Source of the DNA: Ruminococcus flavefaciens
Lineage (GTDB): Bacteria; Bacillota; Clostridia; Oscillospirales; Ruminococcaceae
Length of the DNA stretch: 64,000 nucleotides
Direction of reading: 5' to 3'
Assembly: GCF_900119075.1 (NCBI RefSeq)
Contig: NZ_FPIP01000012.1
Coordinates: 1 to 64,000, forward strand
Below the pieces are notes generated by a model. That model worked only from the letters and a program-made list of their open reading frames with translations. It was not told where the DNA came from and searched no databases. The position numbers and the translations under genes were made by a program. Position 1 is the first letter of the stretch; each line of letters starts with the position of its first letter. This document shows positions 55,592 through 63,229 of the stretch, one piece after another.

Positions 55592-55753
55592 AGTTTGTTC
55601 CTTTTTGACGCATTTAACAGTAATTTGTGCGTAATCAGTTATATAAAATATGCACAAAAATACACCTTGTAATTTATGCACACTTAATAACTAAAAAATA
55701 ACTCTCTCTTACTCAATCAATTATACCAAATTGACGAAAATGTGTCAAACTCC

Positions 55754-55782
55754 TTGACACTATATGCTTTTAATGTTATTAT
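55754..55782 (+). promoter_or_regulatory. Promoter of the HPr-like gene
   Basis: Consensus TTGACA (55754-55759), a 17-base spacer, TATTAT (55777-55782), about 75 bases before the start. Confidence 0.8.
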
Positions 55783-55856
55783 GATATTGCGGAATCGGAA
55801 AAGCCGCAGAAAAAGAAATAAACGAGCAAAAACATAACAAACAGGAGGTATTAAGC

Positions 55857-56087
55857 ATGACTAAAACAACTGTTAATCTTCAGGCAATCAACGACGTAAA
55901 GGAATTCGTCAATATAGTTATGAAGTACGACTTCGATATTGACCTTGTTTCCGGCAGATACGCTATTGACGCTAAGTCTATCATGGGTATCTTCAGCCTC
56001 GACCTCTCTAAACCCATCCAGCTCAACGCACACACAGACAATGCAGATGCATTCCTTAAAGAGATCGACAAATTCATCGTTAAGTAA
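55857..56087 (+). CDS. HPr-fold protein lacking the phosphocarrier histidine (Crh-like)
   Basis: 76 residues with ACAGGAGGT before the ATG. Length and pattern match HPr: a strand (TTVNLQAI), a helix (NDVKEFVNIVMKY), then FDIDLVSGRYAIDAKSIMGIFSLDL. The regulatory serine site KSIMGI (S41) is intact, but the GLHARPA segment that carries the catalytic His is replaced by INDVKEF. Bacillus Crh likewise lacks that His and acts only through phospho-Ser with CcpA. A Crh-like role is inference. It has a strong promoter and terminator of its own. Confidence 0.85.
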   Translation: MTKTTVNLQAINDVKEFVNIVMKYDFDIDLVSGRYAIDAKSIMGIFSLDLSKPIQLNAHTDNADAFLKEIDKFIVK

Positions 56088-56109
56088 GATTTAACATAAC
56101 ACACAAAGC

Positions 56110-56148
56110 AAAAGGGATATGTTCCATTCGGAATGTATCCCTTTTTTC
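56110..56148 (+). terminator. Terminator of the HPr-like gene
   Basis: AAAAGGGATA(T)GTTCC and GGAA(TG)TATCCCTTTT pair around ATTC, followed by TTCTTTAT. It also faces the convergent lipoprotein gene. Confidence 0.8.
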
Positions 56149-56164
56149 TTTATATGCTCAAAGC

Positions 56165-56758
56165 TCATTGCCTGTCATAATATTTCTTGCCGCCGTTTGG
56201 ACGGAAATAAGTCCTGATATAGCCGTCCTTGGAAAGAATAACGAACTCGTTGGTATCCTCGATATAGTAAACTCCGTCGCCGTCCTCGGCTTCGGTCTTG
56301 TGAAGCGCCTCGCTGTTGTTTATGACATCGCTGGCGCCCTTTTCGTATTCAGCGGCGGTGCTGTACTTTTTGTCGAAGTCCTTGCTGAACTCTCCGCCGT
56401 GCTTCTCAAAGTGCTCGTTGAGGAGCTTCCTGCTGCGGAAGTGATACTCAACATAAGTACCGTCGTCAAGCCCGAATACGGAAGTCGTTGTCGTCTCGGC
56501 AAAAGCCTCAGTAGTGGTGGTTTTCTTCTGGTTCTGCTGCTTTTTCGCCGTAGTCTTTGTAGTTCTGGCTTTTTTTGCCGTAGTCGAAGCCTTTGTAGTC
56601 TCGGGAGTTTTGATAGTCCAGTCCTGTATCTCCACAGCGGTGGTGGTAACGGACTGCGTTTTTTCCGAATAACCCGAATTATGGTCGGTACAGCCGCTGA
56701 AAAACGACGAAGCAAGCACAGCCGCCGAGAAAAATGCAAATATCCTTCTGTTATCCAT
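56165..56758 (-). CDS. Small lipoprotein with Thr/Lys-rich spacer
   Basis: 197 residues from the ATG at 56758 (MDNRRIFAFF), with GGAAGGGAG upstream; the longer reading to 56866 runs through a repeat and is not used. The lipobox is FFSGC with Cys about 22. A spacer of Thr, Lys and Gln (TTAKKARTTKTTAKKQQNQK) leads to a globular part of about 100 residues ending YIRTYFRPNGGKKYYDRQ. Family unknown. Confidence 0.7.
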   Translation of the reverse strand: MDNRRIFAFFSAAVLASSFFSGCTDHNSGYSEKTQSVTTTAVEIQDWTIKTPETTKASTTAKKARTTKTTAKKQQNQKKTTTTEAFAETTTTSVFGLDDGTYVEYHFRSRKLLNEHFEKHGGEFSKDFDKKYSTAAEYEKGASDVINNSEALHKTEAEDGDGVYYIEDTNEFVILSKDGYIRTYFRPNGGKKYYDRQ

Positions 56759-56805
56759 ATCATTGACTCCCTTCCGAGCTGAGCCGGCTCGACCGCGTCC
56801 GCGCT

Positions 56806-57030
56806 GCCGCTCGTAAACTCGCTCACTCTTATCAAAACCGTTCATCGCATATCGCTTACGGCGCATTTACACGGGCGGATAATATCTGCCCCTACTTTTT
56901 CTTTATTATACAGCAAGCCGCCAAGAATATCAAGTTACAATTTGACAAAAAGTTACCATGTAGAGGCGGCGTTTCGCCGCCCGTTTAATTTCACCGTATC
57001 CCTCGGGACGTCGAGAACGCCGTCCCCTAC
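56806..57030. repeat. SERVYERQR-type repeat and REP palindromes in a 5' leader
   Basis: 56806-56870 is a third copy of the 70-base repeat also at 48148-48215 and 50187-50255. It is followed by GGGCGGATAATATCTGCCCC, and further on by GAGGCGGCGTTTCGCCGCC (56963-56981) and GGGACGTCGAGAACGCCGTCCC (57005-57026). The first part lies between the lipoprotein promoter (56905-56933) and its start. Confidence 0.65.
56905..56933 (-). promoter_or_regulatory. Promoter of the lipoprotein gene
   Basis: Minus strand TTGATA (56928-56933), a 17-base spacer, TATAAT (56905-56910), about 150 bases before the start. Confidence 0.65.
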
Positions 57031-57087
57031 AGAGTATCATTCATCATTTTAACGTGTTCTTAGCTCTTAGTTCTTAGTTCTAATAAC

Positions 57088-57119
57088 AAAAAAGCCGCAA
57101 GGAAAAATCCTCGCGGCTC
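57088..57119 (-). terminator. Terminator of the degenerate GGDEF gene
   Basis: AGCCGC and GCGGCT with AGGA/TCCT form the stem, followed on the minus strand by TTTTTTG, just past the stop at 57125. Confidence 0.8.
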
Positions 57120-57124
57120 TGCGC

Positions 57125-57892
57125 TTATGTAGTTGTACGAACTTCCCTTATATCATAGCTGAGTTCATAGCTGTCGTCAGAGCACTTGCTGTAGAAGCTG
57201 CTGACTATTCGGCTTGCAACAAGGTGTCCGCCCTCGTCATCTGCACCGATGAGAAGTATAACTACCCTGTCGTCTCCGCAGACCGACGACATATCTCCTC
57301 GTCTGAGGCATTTGCGCACCGATTCGGCAAGTATGCTCATTGTCTGACGTCTCTCGGCGCCTGTTGTATCGCCGATGTGGTCAAGCTTCATTACAAGCAT
57401 CTGTGCATTCTTCTGTGTACGCTCAAGTACTCTCAGTACAAAGCGGAATATATTCGTGAAATCAACGGAGCGGACGCAGTATGCTCCCGAATCGCCGTCG
57501 TTTATCTCCATAATGCTGTCGATGTTCATCATGTGCTCTGAGCTCTCGCGCAAAGATACCGCCGCAATACCGCGAAGTCTGCGGATAAGCAGCTGTCCGC
57601 TGATAGGCAGTCTTACCACGTCGTCAAAGCCCATGCCCAGAAGTATCTCCTGATTCTCGCAGCTGCACTCTGATGTAACAGCCGCCACGGGGACATCTCT
57701 GAAGCGTTCATATGTCTGGATATCGGCGACGACCGTGCCTATGGCTCCGCCGCAGTATTCCTCCGACACAAGAAGTATGTCACATTGTTTAAGTCCGTTC
57801 ACATCGGAAGCTATGGTGTACTCGAACTCTTCGCCTATGGTTTCTTCCCAGAATCCAGCCTTGTTAGGGCTGTCGATGATTCCTGCTATCAT
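57125..57892 (-). CDS. Receiver-like domain fused to a degenerate GGDEF domain
   Basis: 255 residues. The first half has a receiver-like fold (MIAGIIDSPN, ILLVSEEYCGG, VAAVTSECSCENQEILLGMGFDDVVRLPI) without the usual phosphoacceptor Asp motif. The second half (about 125-250) follows the GGDEF pattern (MLVMKLDHIGD, then RRGDMSSVCGDDRVVILLIG), but the signature reads CGDDR instead of GGDEF, so diguanylate cyclase activity is not expected. It may bind nucleotide or act as a protein partner. GAGGAGG precedes the start. Confidence 0.75.
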   Translation of the reverse strand: MIAGIIDSPNKAGFWEETIGEEFEYTIASDVNGLKQCDILLVSEEYCGGAIGTVVADIQTYERFRDVPVAAVTSECSCENQEILLGMGFDDVVRLPISGQLLIRRLRGIAAVSLRESSEHMMNIDSIMEINDGDSGAYCVRSVDFTNIFRFVLRVLERTQKNAQMLVMKLDHIGDTTGAERRQTMSILAESVRKCLRRGDMSSVCGDDRVVILLIGADDEGGHLVASRIVSSFYSKCSDDSYELSYDIREVRTTT

Positions 57893-57928
57893 AGCTTCGC
57901 CTCCTCGTTCAAAAAAAGTTCATAAACT

Positions 57929-57957
57929 ATTATAGCACAGAGGAGGAAAAGTTTCAA
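57929..57957 (-). promoter_or_regulatory. Promoter of the degenerate GGDEF gene
   Basis: Minus strand TTGAAA (57952-57957), a 17-base spacer, TATAAT (57929-57934), about 40 bases before the start. Confidence 0.75.
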
Positions 57958-58027
57958 GTATCGGTTGCTACAAAAATTCGACACTTTTTTAGTCAAATAA
58001 ACCAGAAATCACTCAGAAACTATGAAA

Positions 58028-58104
58028 TGTAGGGGCTGATGCCCACATCAGCCCGTCAAAATGCATTTAATCTCAACGGGGCGATGTAGGCATCGCCCCC
58101 TACA
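58028..58104. repeat. Pair of REP-like palindromes
   Basis: GGGGCTGATGCCCACATCAGCCC and CGGGGCGATGTAGGCATCGCCCC, the same two cores and order as at 54154-54231. Confidence 0.7.
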
Positions 58105-58144
58105 TTCTCAACTCTCAACTGAACCATAATTTTGCACAGCAAAA

Positions 58145-58357
58145 TTATGGTTCGTCATCTATAAATTCCAGTATATCTCCCGGCTGACAGCCCAGCGTCT
58201 TGCAAATGGCGTTCAGTGTTGAAAAGCGTATAGCGCTGACCTTGCCTGTTTTGAGCTTTGAAAGATTAACATTGCTTACCCCAACACGTTCACTAAGCTC
58301 ATTCAGGCTCATTTTTCGGTCAGCCATTACGCGGTCAAGTCTCAGAATTATGGACAT
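58145..58357 (-). CDS. Xre-family (Cro/C1-type) transcriptional regulator
   Basis: 70 residues, essentially one helix-turn-helix domain: MADRKMSLNELSERVGVSNVNLSKLKTGKVSAIRFSTLNAICKTLGCQPGDILEF. This minimal type is often encoded with DUF2975 membrane proteins, as here, where it follows three of them in one direction with 11 bases before it. Candidate binding sites lie upstream of the operon. Confidence 0.88.
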   Translation of the reverse strand: MSIILRLDRVMADRKMSLNELSERVGVSNVNLSKLKTGKVSAIRFSTLNAICKTLGCQPGDILEFIDDEP

Positions 58358-58368
58358 ATCCCCTCACC

Positions 58369-58818
58369 TCACAGAGTTTCGTCGGACTCGGTCTGCAAAA
58401 GACTGCCGTAGCGCATTATCTCCGCAAAGAACAGGAAAAGAACTGCTATGAATATGGAACCTGTGCCCATAACTCCTGTTTTCAGTATCCCGAGCTCACT
58501 GAGCTGAAAAAACGTAGGGAGCATGGCTTTTACGAGAAAAACGCCTGCTATACCTCTGACAGCCCATACATTACCGCGTGTAAAAGGTCTGCCGCTTCTG
58601 AATATCCTGAAGAAAATCAGTGCAGCGAGAATAAGTATTGCGGCATATAAACAATATGATACTATATTCTTAGCGAGGATATTTTTCATGTTTTCGCAGG
58701 ATTTTGTATTATTATAATACCATACTCCTGCCGATACGCTTGAAATTGCTCCCAAAACCGATAATATCATTATCACAAGACTGCTGTTTTTTATTATTGA
58801 TATATTTTTATTTATCAT
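58369..58818 (-). CDS. DUF2975 membrane protein (paralogue 3)
   Basis: 149 residues, four hydrophobic segments. Segment three carries RSGRPFTRGNVWAVRGIAGVF, like the family's TPF loop, and the protein ends LLQTESDETL, a tail shared with its two upstream paralogues. It is the most diverged of the three. Function unknown; the family usually accompanies a small Xre regulator. Confidence 0.8.
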   Translation of the reverse strand: MINKNISIIKNSSLVIMILSVLGAISSVSAGVWYYNNTKSCENMKNILAKNIVSYCLYAAILILAALIFFRIFRSGRPFTRGNVWAVRGIAGVFLVKAMLPTFFQLSELGILKTGVMGTGSIFIAVLFLFFAEIMRYGSLLQTESDETL

Positions 58819-58837
58819 ATTTATCTCTCCTTTGTTC

Positions 58838-59308
58838 TTACAAGGTCTCGTCAGAAAGCTTCTGCAAGTCCTTGCCGTAGCGGAATACCAGCGAAAATGC
58901 GTAGAGCACCAGTCCTGCGAACCAGAAAAGGTCTACCCTTATCTCCCTTGCCGCAATGAATATGCATATTATCTTCCCTATCTCAATTATTATCATGTAA
59001 GCGCCTAAATTCCGCAGCAAATTGCTTATTTTACGCGTAAACGGAGTTCTTCTCCTGCCCAGCTCGTTCAGCAGCATAAAAGCCGTGACAAAGCCTGCCA
59101 CAACCGAAAAGAATATCGCCAGAAACGCCGCAAGATAAATGATATCGATTACCAGAATATTATGATGATCGATATGCAGGGTGTAGTCCTTTCGCACTTC
59201 CGAGCCCGAAAACATACCAAAGATATTCAGCGCTCCGTAAGCCACCATAGCTATGAGGCTTATGCGGCTTATCCGCTGTATTTTACGCGTAAGCTGTTTT
59301 TTATCCAT
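58838..59308 (-). CDS. DUF2975 membrane protein (paralogue 2)
   Basis: 156 residues from the ATG at 59308 (MDKKQLTRKIQRIS), with AAAGGACG upstream; a longer reading to 59401 runs into the previous gene. Four hydrophobic segments, the loop RRRTPFTRKISNLLRNLGAYM and the tail FRYGKDLQKLSDETL are shared with paralogue 1. Confidence 0.82.
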   Translation of the reverse strand: MDKKQLTRKIQRISRISLIAMVAYGALNIFGMFSGSEVRKDYTLHIDHHNILVIDIIYLAAFLAIFFSVVAGFVTAFMLLNELGRRRTPFTRKISNLLRNLGAYMIIIEIGKIICIFIAAREIRVDLFWFAGLVLYAFSLVFRYGKDLQKLSDETL

Positions 59309-59327
59309 AGACTCACGTCCTTTCTGC

Positions 59328-59813
59328 TCAGAGAGTTTCATCTGACTCCTTCTGCAATACCGTTCCGTAGCGGAATACCAGCGAGAATGCGTAGAGTACA
59401 AGTCCTGCCAGCCAGAGCATACCTATTTCTATTGTTTCTTCATACATATACATGAACAGTGCTTTTGAAACCTCGAAAACTATAAGGCTCACGCCCATAT
59501 TTTTGATAGCACGGCTAATCTTTTCGGTAAAGGGCGAAGCTCCGCGGCTCATGCCGAAAAGAAGCTGCAAGCCAGCAACTATGGCTATAACAAGCGCTAC
59601 TATCATGACGACACTTACAGGGAACCCCAAAACTGCGGCAAAATCTGAAACATCATCTAATCCGTTTTTTTCATAATCATTCCAGCCGTCTATAAAGCCC
59701 TGCTTAGCATCGGGAAACATGGCGTATGCTGCAATTCCGATATATGCTATCAATCCGACTACAGATATCCTGCTGATGTTTTTGATTTTAGAATTAAGTT
59801 TTTCGTTTTCCAT
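59328..59813 (-). CDS. DUF2975 membrane protein (paralogue 1)
   Basis: 161 residues, four hydrophobic segments, loop RGASPFTEKISRAIKNMGVSL and tail FRYGTVLQKESDETL. First gene of the four-gene unit, with GGAGAA before the ATG. The extracytoplasmic loop after helix one (DAKQGFIDGWNDYEKNGLDD) is longer than in paralogue 3. Confidence 0.85.
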   Translation of the reverse strand: MENEKLNSKIKNISRISVVGLIAYIGIAAYAMFPDAKQGFIDGWNDYEKNGLDDVSDFAAVLGFPVSVVMIVALVIAIVAGLQLLFGMSRGASPFTEKISRAIKNMGVSLIVFEVSKALFMYMYEETIEIGMLWLAGLVLYAFSLVFRYGTVLQKESDETL

Positions 59814-59865
59814 AATGATTCTCCTTTTCTGTTTTTTCGTGGGAGCTCTCCCTGTCTGTGATTAC

Positions 59866-60003
59866 ATGATACCACGGCAGTTAATGTTTGTCAATGGTTT
59901 TTTATCGTTTATCGTTAAATATTGTATGTTTAAACATAAAAAGGCAGATTCTGGGAGTTCCCTGTTGTACAGTTTACACGATAAAAATTTATCGTTAAAC
60001 ATT
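59866..60003 (-). promoter_or_regulatory. Promoter and candidate operators of the DUF2975/Xre operon
   Basis: Minus strand TTGACA (59889-59894), a 17-base spacer, TATCAT (59866-59871). Upstream of it TTTATCGT occurs at 59901-59908 and 59908-59915, inverted at 59979-59986, and at 59988-59995. The last two form a perfect palindrome, ACGATAAA-AA-TTTATCGT, and the unit TTTATCGTTAAAYATT is repeated at 59908 and 59988. The Xre regulator of this operon is the natural candidate to bind them. Confidence 0.55.
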
Positions 60004-60055
60004 AAATCTTGAATTTGGCACATCTGAATTTCTGGCATTTTTCACAGTTTTATTA

Positions 60056-60084
60056 TAGACATCATCGCAGAAATGTGTTATAAT
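60056..60084 (+). promoter_or_regulatory. Promoter of the beta-CASP nuclease gene
   Basis: TAGACA (60056-60061), a 17-base spacer, TATAAT (60079-60084). The REP array begins a few bases after the expected start site, so it would be transcribed as a 250-base leader. Confidence 0.6.
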
Positions 60085-60088
60085 ATAT

Positions 60089-60296
60089 GTAGGGAACGCC
60101 GCCCTCGGCGTTCCGCTTATATGAATTTGCAGGGGCGGATATTATCCGCCCGTTAAGGGACACCCATTGGGAGTCCGCCGACCAAAAACTATATGTAGGG
60201 GGGCGATGCCCACATCGCCCCGTTAAATAGCAAATAAAATCGGGCTGATGTGGGCATCAGCCCCTACATCGGAACGCCGAGGGCGGCGTTCCCTAC
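60089..60296. repeat. Nested REP-like array bounded by a perfect 26-base inverted repeat
   Basis: The outer arms 60089-60114 and 60271-60296 are perfect inverted copies over 26 bases (arm starts GTAGGGAACGCCGCCC). Between them are GGGGCGGATATTATCCGCCC, GGGGGCGATGCCCACATCGCC and CGGGCTGATGTGGGCATCAGCCC. The whole array fits inside the leader of the gene at 60344. Confidence 0.75.
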
Positions 60297-60343
60297 ACAT
60301 CATTCAAATTCAGAAAAGCTGGATTTGAAAAGGAGGAAACCAC

Positions 60344-61942
60344 ATGAAAATGACTTTTATCGGTGCTACCCATGAAGTTACGGGCAGCTGTACCTATATA
60401 GAAGCCTGCGGCAAGAAGTTCCTTGTGGACTTCGGTATGCAGCAGGGCGAGGACATCTTCGAGAACGTGCAGGTACCTGTATCTCCGTCCAATATCGACT
60501 TCGTTCTCCTCACTCACGCACACATCGACCATTCGGGACTGCTTCCCCTGCTCTATGCAGGCGGATTTCAGGGCGAGATATACGCTACGGAGGCTACCTC
60601 CAATCTCTGCTCCGTAATGCTCCGAGACAGTGCGCACATTCAGGAATTTGAAGCGGAATGGCGAAGCCGTAAGGCTGCAAGACGCGGCGAGCCCGACTAC
60701 GAGCCCCTCTACACTATGGACGACGCTATCGGAGCTATCGAGCTTTTCGTTCCCCACCGCTATGAGCAGGAATTTGAGGTATGCGAGGGCATAAAGGTGC
60801 TCTTCCGCGACGCAGGTCATCTTCTGGGCTCGTCAAGCATACTCCTCACCATAACCGAGAACGGCATTACCAAGACTATTGCTTTTTCGGGCGATATCGG
60901 CAACACCTATCAGCCCCTTATCCGCGACCCTCAGTACATCGAGGCTGCCGATTACGTGGTCATGGAGTCCACCTACGGAAACCGCATACACGACCGCCCT
61001 ACGGACTACACAGCTTCTCTTGCCCGTGTTCTGCAGGAGACCTTTGACCGCGGCGGCAGTGTCATTATCCCCTCATTCGCAGTGGGCAGAACTCAGGAAA
61101 TGCTCTACTTTATCCGTCATATCAAGTCCGAGGGACTTGTCTCAAGGCACGACGGCTTCCCTGTTTACGTTGACAGCCCTCTCGCCAACGAGGCTACGGA
61201 AATTTTCATCAGCAACCGCGAGAGCTGCTACGACGAGGAGGCTCTCTCCTTTGTCCGTCAGGGCATAAACCCTATCAGCTTCGACGACCTTATCAGGACT
61301 GTCAGCAGTGACGACTCCCGTGCTATAAACGACGATCCGCGCCCCAAGGTAATCATCTCCGCCAGCGGTATGTGCGAGGCAGGCCGTATCAAGCACCACC
61401 TCAAGCATAACCTCTGGAAAAAAGAGAACACCATTCTTTTCGTAGGTTATCAGGCAGGAAACACCCTCGGCAGAGCCCTTGTTGACGGTGCAAAGCGCGT
61501 AAAGCTATTCGGTGAAACTGTCAAGGTAGCCGCAAAGATAATGCAGCTCCCCGGTATCAGCGGTCACGCAGACATGAACGGTCTCCTTGCATGGGCTAAA
61601 TCGATCAAGGGAGTACAGCGCTTTTTCATCAATCACGGCGAGGCAACAGGCTCAGAGAGCTTTGCACAGAGGCTCCGCGACGAGCTTGGCGCAGAGGTAT
61701 ACGTCCCCTACAGCGGTGCGGAGTTCGATATTGCCGAGAATGTGGTAACTATCGACGCCGAGCCTATCCCGATACCAAAGAAACGCAACAGCGCAAACTT
61801 CAGCATCACCTACAGCGACCTCGTTGCGGCTTCCGACCGCCTTGCGGCTCTTATCAGAGACTCCGACGGCAGGACAAACGCGGATATGCGCCAGCTCACC
61901 GAGGCTATCCACAAGCTCTGCGACGAGTGGAAATTACCGTAA
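60344..61942 (+). CDS. Metallo-beta-lactamase/beta-CASP RNA-processing exonuclease-like protein
   Basis: 532 residues with AAAAGGAGGAAA before the ATG. Zinc motifs HTHAHIDHSG, the second His in RDAGHLLGSS and Asp in FSGDIGN mark the metallo-beta-lactamase fold; PSFAVGRTQEML begins the beta-CASP insert; ASGMCEAGRIKHHLKHNL and SGHAD complete the CPSF-type set. Relatives cleave or trim RNA. A C-terminal helical extension of about 80 residues follows. It is transcribed alone. Confidence 0.9.
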   Translation: MKMTFIGATHEVTGSCTYIEACGKKFLVDFGMQQGEDIFENVQVPVSPSNIDFVLLTHAHIDHSGLLPLLYAGGFQGEIYATEATSNLCSVMLRDSAHIQEFEAEWRSRKAARRGEPDYEPLYTMDDAIGAIELFVPHRYEQEFEVCEGIKVLFRDAGHLLGSSSILLTITENGITKTIAFSGDIGNTYQPLIRDPQYIEAADYVVMESTYGNRIHDRPTDYTASLARVLQETFDRGGSVIIPSFAVGRTQEMLYFIRHIKSEGLVSRHDGFPVYVDSPLANEATEIFISNRESCYDEEALSFVRQGINPISFDDLIRTVSSDDSRAINDDPRPKVIISASGMCEAGRIKHHLKHNLWKKENTILFVGYQAGNTLGRALVDGAKRVKLFGETVKVAAKIMQLPGISGHADMNGLLAWAKSIKGVQRFFINHGEATGSESFAQRLRDELGAEVYVPYSGAEFDIAENVVTIDAEPIPIPKKRNSANFSITYSDLVAASDRLAALIRDSDGRTNADMRQLTEAIHKLCDEWKLP

Positions 61943-61950
61943 ATATGCAC

Positions 61951-61982
61951 AAAAAAAGGACAGCTCAAAGCTGTCCTTTTTC
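61951..61982 (+). terminator. Terminator of the beta-CASP gene
   Basis: AAAAAAGGACAGCT and AGCTGTCCTTTTT pair closely around a short loop, followed by TTCTG, 8 bases after the stop. Confidence 0.9.
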
Positions 61983-62032
61983 TGAACAGGGCTTTTTTTG
62001 ATTAGTTTGGAACTTTTTTAACAAATAATGGC

Positions 62033-62062
62033 TTGTCACATTCGGAACGGCGATGATATAAT
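62033..62062 (+). promoter_or_regulatory. Promoter of the third dockerin gene
   Basis: TTGTCA (62033-62038), an 18-base spacer, TATAAT (62057-62062), 33 bases before the start. Confidence 0.65.
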
Positions 62063-62094
62063 TAATTATAAACTTATATTCAGGAGGATATTTT

Positions 62095-63222
62095 ATGAAA
62101 ATAACAAAAATAGTCGCAGCAGCAATGGCACTCCTTATTACAGGCAGTTCACTGTCATATATACAGAAATATTCACCGAATACGGCAATTGCTGACAGCT
62201 CAGGCTATGTACCCTTATATGTGGAAGGCAGTCTCGGCTTTGCAATATATGACAACAAAACCGCAACAGTCGCTTATTGTAACAGCAAAGCTTCAGGGAA
62301 AATAGTTATCCCTTCTAAAGTAAAGGGCATTCCCGTAACCGGAATTGACAAAAAAGCATTTTTTGACAACGACGACATCACAACTGTTGTAATACCTGAT
62401 ACCGTTAAGATTATTGATTCATACGCTTTTGAAGGCTGTGCCAATCTTGAATATGTTGATTTTGGAAACAGTTTGGAAACTATAGGTGATTACGCCTTTA
62501 GCCGCTGTCTCTCCCTGAAAGAAGCGAATATGCCTGCCTCACTGAAAAGCTTGGGAACAGAAAGTTTTTCATCATGTAGCAGAATGAAAAAAGCAACAAT
62601 AGGCGGCAGAGTAAAAAGGATAGAAGCAGCAGCTTTTTCAGGCTGTGACAGTCTGGAATCAGTATATATTCCCGATTCTGTACAGGAAATAGGAACATTG
62701 GCATTTTGGCTGTGCACAAGCTTAAAAAATATAACTATCCCCCAAAGTGTTACTCTTATGGAATATGCCGTTTTTGAAGATTGCCCGGACCTTAAGAGCA
62801 TAAAAATAATGAACCCGAAATGTGAGATTATCCCCTATATATACAAGGATTCCGCATGGAAATACTGGACTCTTGGTAATCCCAAGAAAACGACAGTTAT
62901 AGGCTACGCTAATTCTACAGCGGAAGAGTTCACAAACGAGTCAGGACATCGTTTCGTCGAGATCGGAGGTCTTGGCGATGTAAACGAAGACGGTCTTATA
63001 AATGCCATCGACGCTTCCGATATTCTTTCAGTCTATGCAAAGACAGCTACCAAGAAAACAAAGCCCACAAGCGACGAACTTTCCGACTGTGACGTAAACA
63101 AGGACGGCTCTGTGAACGCAGTTGACGCTTCATATGTTCTCTCATACTATGCGTATACGTCCACCAACAAGGACAAGGGCGACGACAAGCTTGACTTTGT
63201 TACATACGTCATGAATACCTGA
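62095..63222 (+). CDS. Secreted LRR protein with type I dockerin
   Basis: 375 residues with AGGAGG before the ATG. Signal peptide about 1-33; BspA-type leucine-rich repeats about 40-290 (ITTVVIPDTVKIIDSYAFEGC, LKNITIPQSVTLMEYAVFEDC); dockerin about 292-375 with two Ca2+ loops (DVNEDGLINAIDASDILSVY, DVNKDGSVNAVDASYVLSYY). Unlike the 38.7-42.8 kb proteins it has no Thr linker or Ig-like domain. It has its own promoter and terminator. Confidence 0.88.
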   Translation: MKITKIVAAAMALLITGSSLSYIQKYSPNTAIADSSGYVPLYVEGSLGFAIYDNKTATVAYCNSKASGKIVIPSKVKGIPVTGIDKKAFFDNDDITTVVIPDTVKIIDSYAFEGCANLEYVDFGNSLETIGDYAFSRCLSLKEANMPASLKSLGTESFSSCSRMKKATIGGRVKRIEAAAFSGCDSLESVYIPDSVQEIGTLAFWLCTSLKNITIPQSVTLMEYAVFEDCPDLKSIKIMNPKCEIIPYIYKDSAWKYWTLGNPKKTTVIGYANSTAEEFTNESGHRFVEIGGLGDVNEDGLINAIDASDILSVYAKTATKKTKPTSDELSDCDVNKDGSVNAVDASYVLSYYAYTSTNKDKGDDKLDFVTYVMNT

Positions 63223-63229
63223 TATCATT

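Noticed and set aside
56759-56866. A 36-residue N-terminal extension of the lipoprotein
   Set aside because: It is encoded by repeat DNA, and the internal ATG at 56758 has a good ribosome-binding site and starts a proper lipoprotein signal peptide.
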